DNA of 35,456 nt, taken from NCBI GenBank assembly GCA_022510615.1, contig JAFLTC010000018.1, positions 1 to 35,456 of the forward strand, given 5' to 3'. The notes beneath the pieces are model-generated. The model was not told the DNA's origin and made no database searches. It saw only the letters and a program-made list of their open reading frames with translations. Shown here piece after piece: positions 35,011 through 35,456 of this stretch. The first letter of the stretch is position 1, and every line of letters starts with the position of its first letter. The stretch is from Lachnospiraceae bacterium. GTDB taxonomy: Bacteria > Bacillota > Clostridia > Lachnospirales > Lachnospiraceae. A program made the position numbers and the translations under genes.

Positions 35011-35035
35011 CTGATATTTATCCGGAGGATATCAG
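35011..35035 (+). promoter_or_regulatory. Leader hairpin before the RNase III-domain gene
   Basis: CTGATAT (35011-35017) pairs with ATATCAG (35029-35035) around a loop containing CCGGAGG, followed by GTTTTG. It could be an attenuator or processing site; evidence is limited to the pairing. Confidence 0.4.
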
Positions 35036-35096
35036 GTTTTGTCGGGCTATAATTATGCCTTTTAGTAATTATTATTTACTGAAAGGATTTTTTATT

Positions 35097-35456
35097 ATGG
35101 ACAATCAAGAATTAGAATTTATTCAAAATCAAATCGGTTACACGTTTAGAAATGTTGACTTGTTACAGCAGGCGTTTGTCCGCCGTTCCTATGCAAAAGA
35201 GAACGGTGGGGAGGACAATGAAGTTTTAGAGTTTATCGGTGATAAAGCACTGGATTTTTCTGTTGTAAGAGTGCTTATGGAAAAATACGGCTATTTAATC
35301 AGTGAGTGCGAGGATTACAATCCCAATGAAGATTTTAACGAATTTGCTTGCGAGTATGATGAGGGAAAACTTACTGAAATTAAGAAATGTTTGGTCGAGA
35401 AAAAGATGCTTGCACATCGTATTGATGAACTTGGCTTGAGCGACTATCTTATTATG
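35097..35456 (+). CDS. RNase III-domain protein, N-terminal part (runs off the window)
   Basis: The 120 visible residues start MDNQELEFIQNQIGYTF and continue with FRNVDLLQQAFVRRSYAKE and NEVLEFIGDKAL, the RNase III signature keeping the catalytic glutamate and aspartate. EGKLTEIKKCLVEKKMLAHRI follows. Between these parts lies an acidic insertion of roughly fifteen residues (SECEDYNPNEDFNEF) absent from housekeeping RNase III. The ATG at 35097 has AAAGGA nine bases upstream; an in-frame ATG at 35055 is a weaker alternative. It is the first gene of the second element at guaA and is a cargo protein, not the chromosomal rnc. The C-terminus is unseen. Confidence 0.75.
   Translation, partial: MDNQELEFIQNQIGYTFRNVDLLQQAFVRRSYAKENGGEDNEVLEFIGDKALDFSVVRVLMEKYGYLISECEDYNPNEDFNEFACEYDEGKLTEIKKCLVEKKMLAHRIDELGLSDYLIM

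Larger units (their letters stand above)
34466..35096. other. Non-coding junction between two elements
   Basis: I see no gene in these 631 bases. They hold, in order: the right repeat pair of the first island (34586-34604), a small hairpin ACTTAAA/TTTAAGT (34668-34689), the second attachment core (34707-34716), a hairpin (34728-34763), a degenerate repeat pair (34778-34796), a strong promoter (34851-34879) and a leader hairpin (35011-35035). Confidence 0.7.

Overview
This window is chromosomal DNA from a low- to mid-GC Gram-positive anaerobe, most probably a Lachnospiraceae-type Clostridium relative. That assignment is an inference. It rests on strong purine-rich ribosome binding sites, frequent TTG starts, vegetative promoters with 16-18 base spacers, and genes of families I associate with Lachnospiraceae (DUF4364, DUF6145, a eukaryote-type UDPGP pyrophosphorylase, a KtrAB-type potassium system). 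I see no rRNA, tRNA or CRISPR array.

Layout. 1-177 is the 3' end of a flavodoxin-type reductase, convergent with argH (304-1680, minus). Between 1.8 and 5.4 kb are a CPBP membrane protease, the alanine aminotransferase alaA, and a two-gene set made of a lytic transglycosylase without a signal peptide and a small zinc-ribbon protein resembling the flagellar-operon protein YvyF. A minus-strand operon at 5.7-8.35 kb encodes malic enzyme, a TIGR01212 radical-SAM protein and a DUF4364 protein. It diverges from a UDPGP-family nucleotidyltransferase through back-to-back promoters. From 10 to 15.5 kb lies an information-processing block: rho, rpmE, DUF1385, prmC, prfA, NUDIX. Next come a lipoprotein, a flavodoxin-family reductase, a MATE exporter, KtrB/KtrA-type potassium uptake with an rRNA 2'-O-methyltransferase, NfeD plus an SPFH protein, argF, citrate synthase, DUF6145, coaX, dus, a glycerophosphodiesterase, an HdeD-like membrane protein, an HD-domain dGTPase-like hydrolase and guaA.

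The most interesting part begins at the 3' end of guaA. The last codons and stop of guaA contain GAGTTTGAGT (32379-32388), and the same 10-mer followed by a stop recurs at 34707-34716. The 2.3 kb between them is AT-rich by eye and carries just two genes: a small PD-(D/E)XK-like nuclease protein and an RNase J-like MBL/beta-CASP nuclease. It also has paired TGGCAACA repeats near each end. A degenerate third repeat pair begins 62 bases past the second core, exactly the spacing seen at the first core. I read this as two tandem integrations at the guaA attachment site: an integrase-less two-gene nuclease island, then the start of another element whose first gene encodes an RNase III-domain protein cut off by the window end.

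Two families of small dispersed repeats also stand out. One is a palindromic element at 5381-5463, 5583-5697 and 9741-9858. It has a conserved core, exchangeable outer arms and compensatory changes in its hairpin. The other is a short hairpin element whose first bases form the TAG stop codon of the preceding gene at 29448 and 30710, with a relative at 17773.
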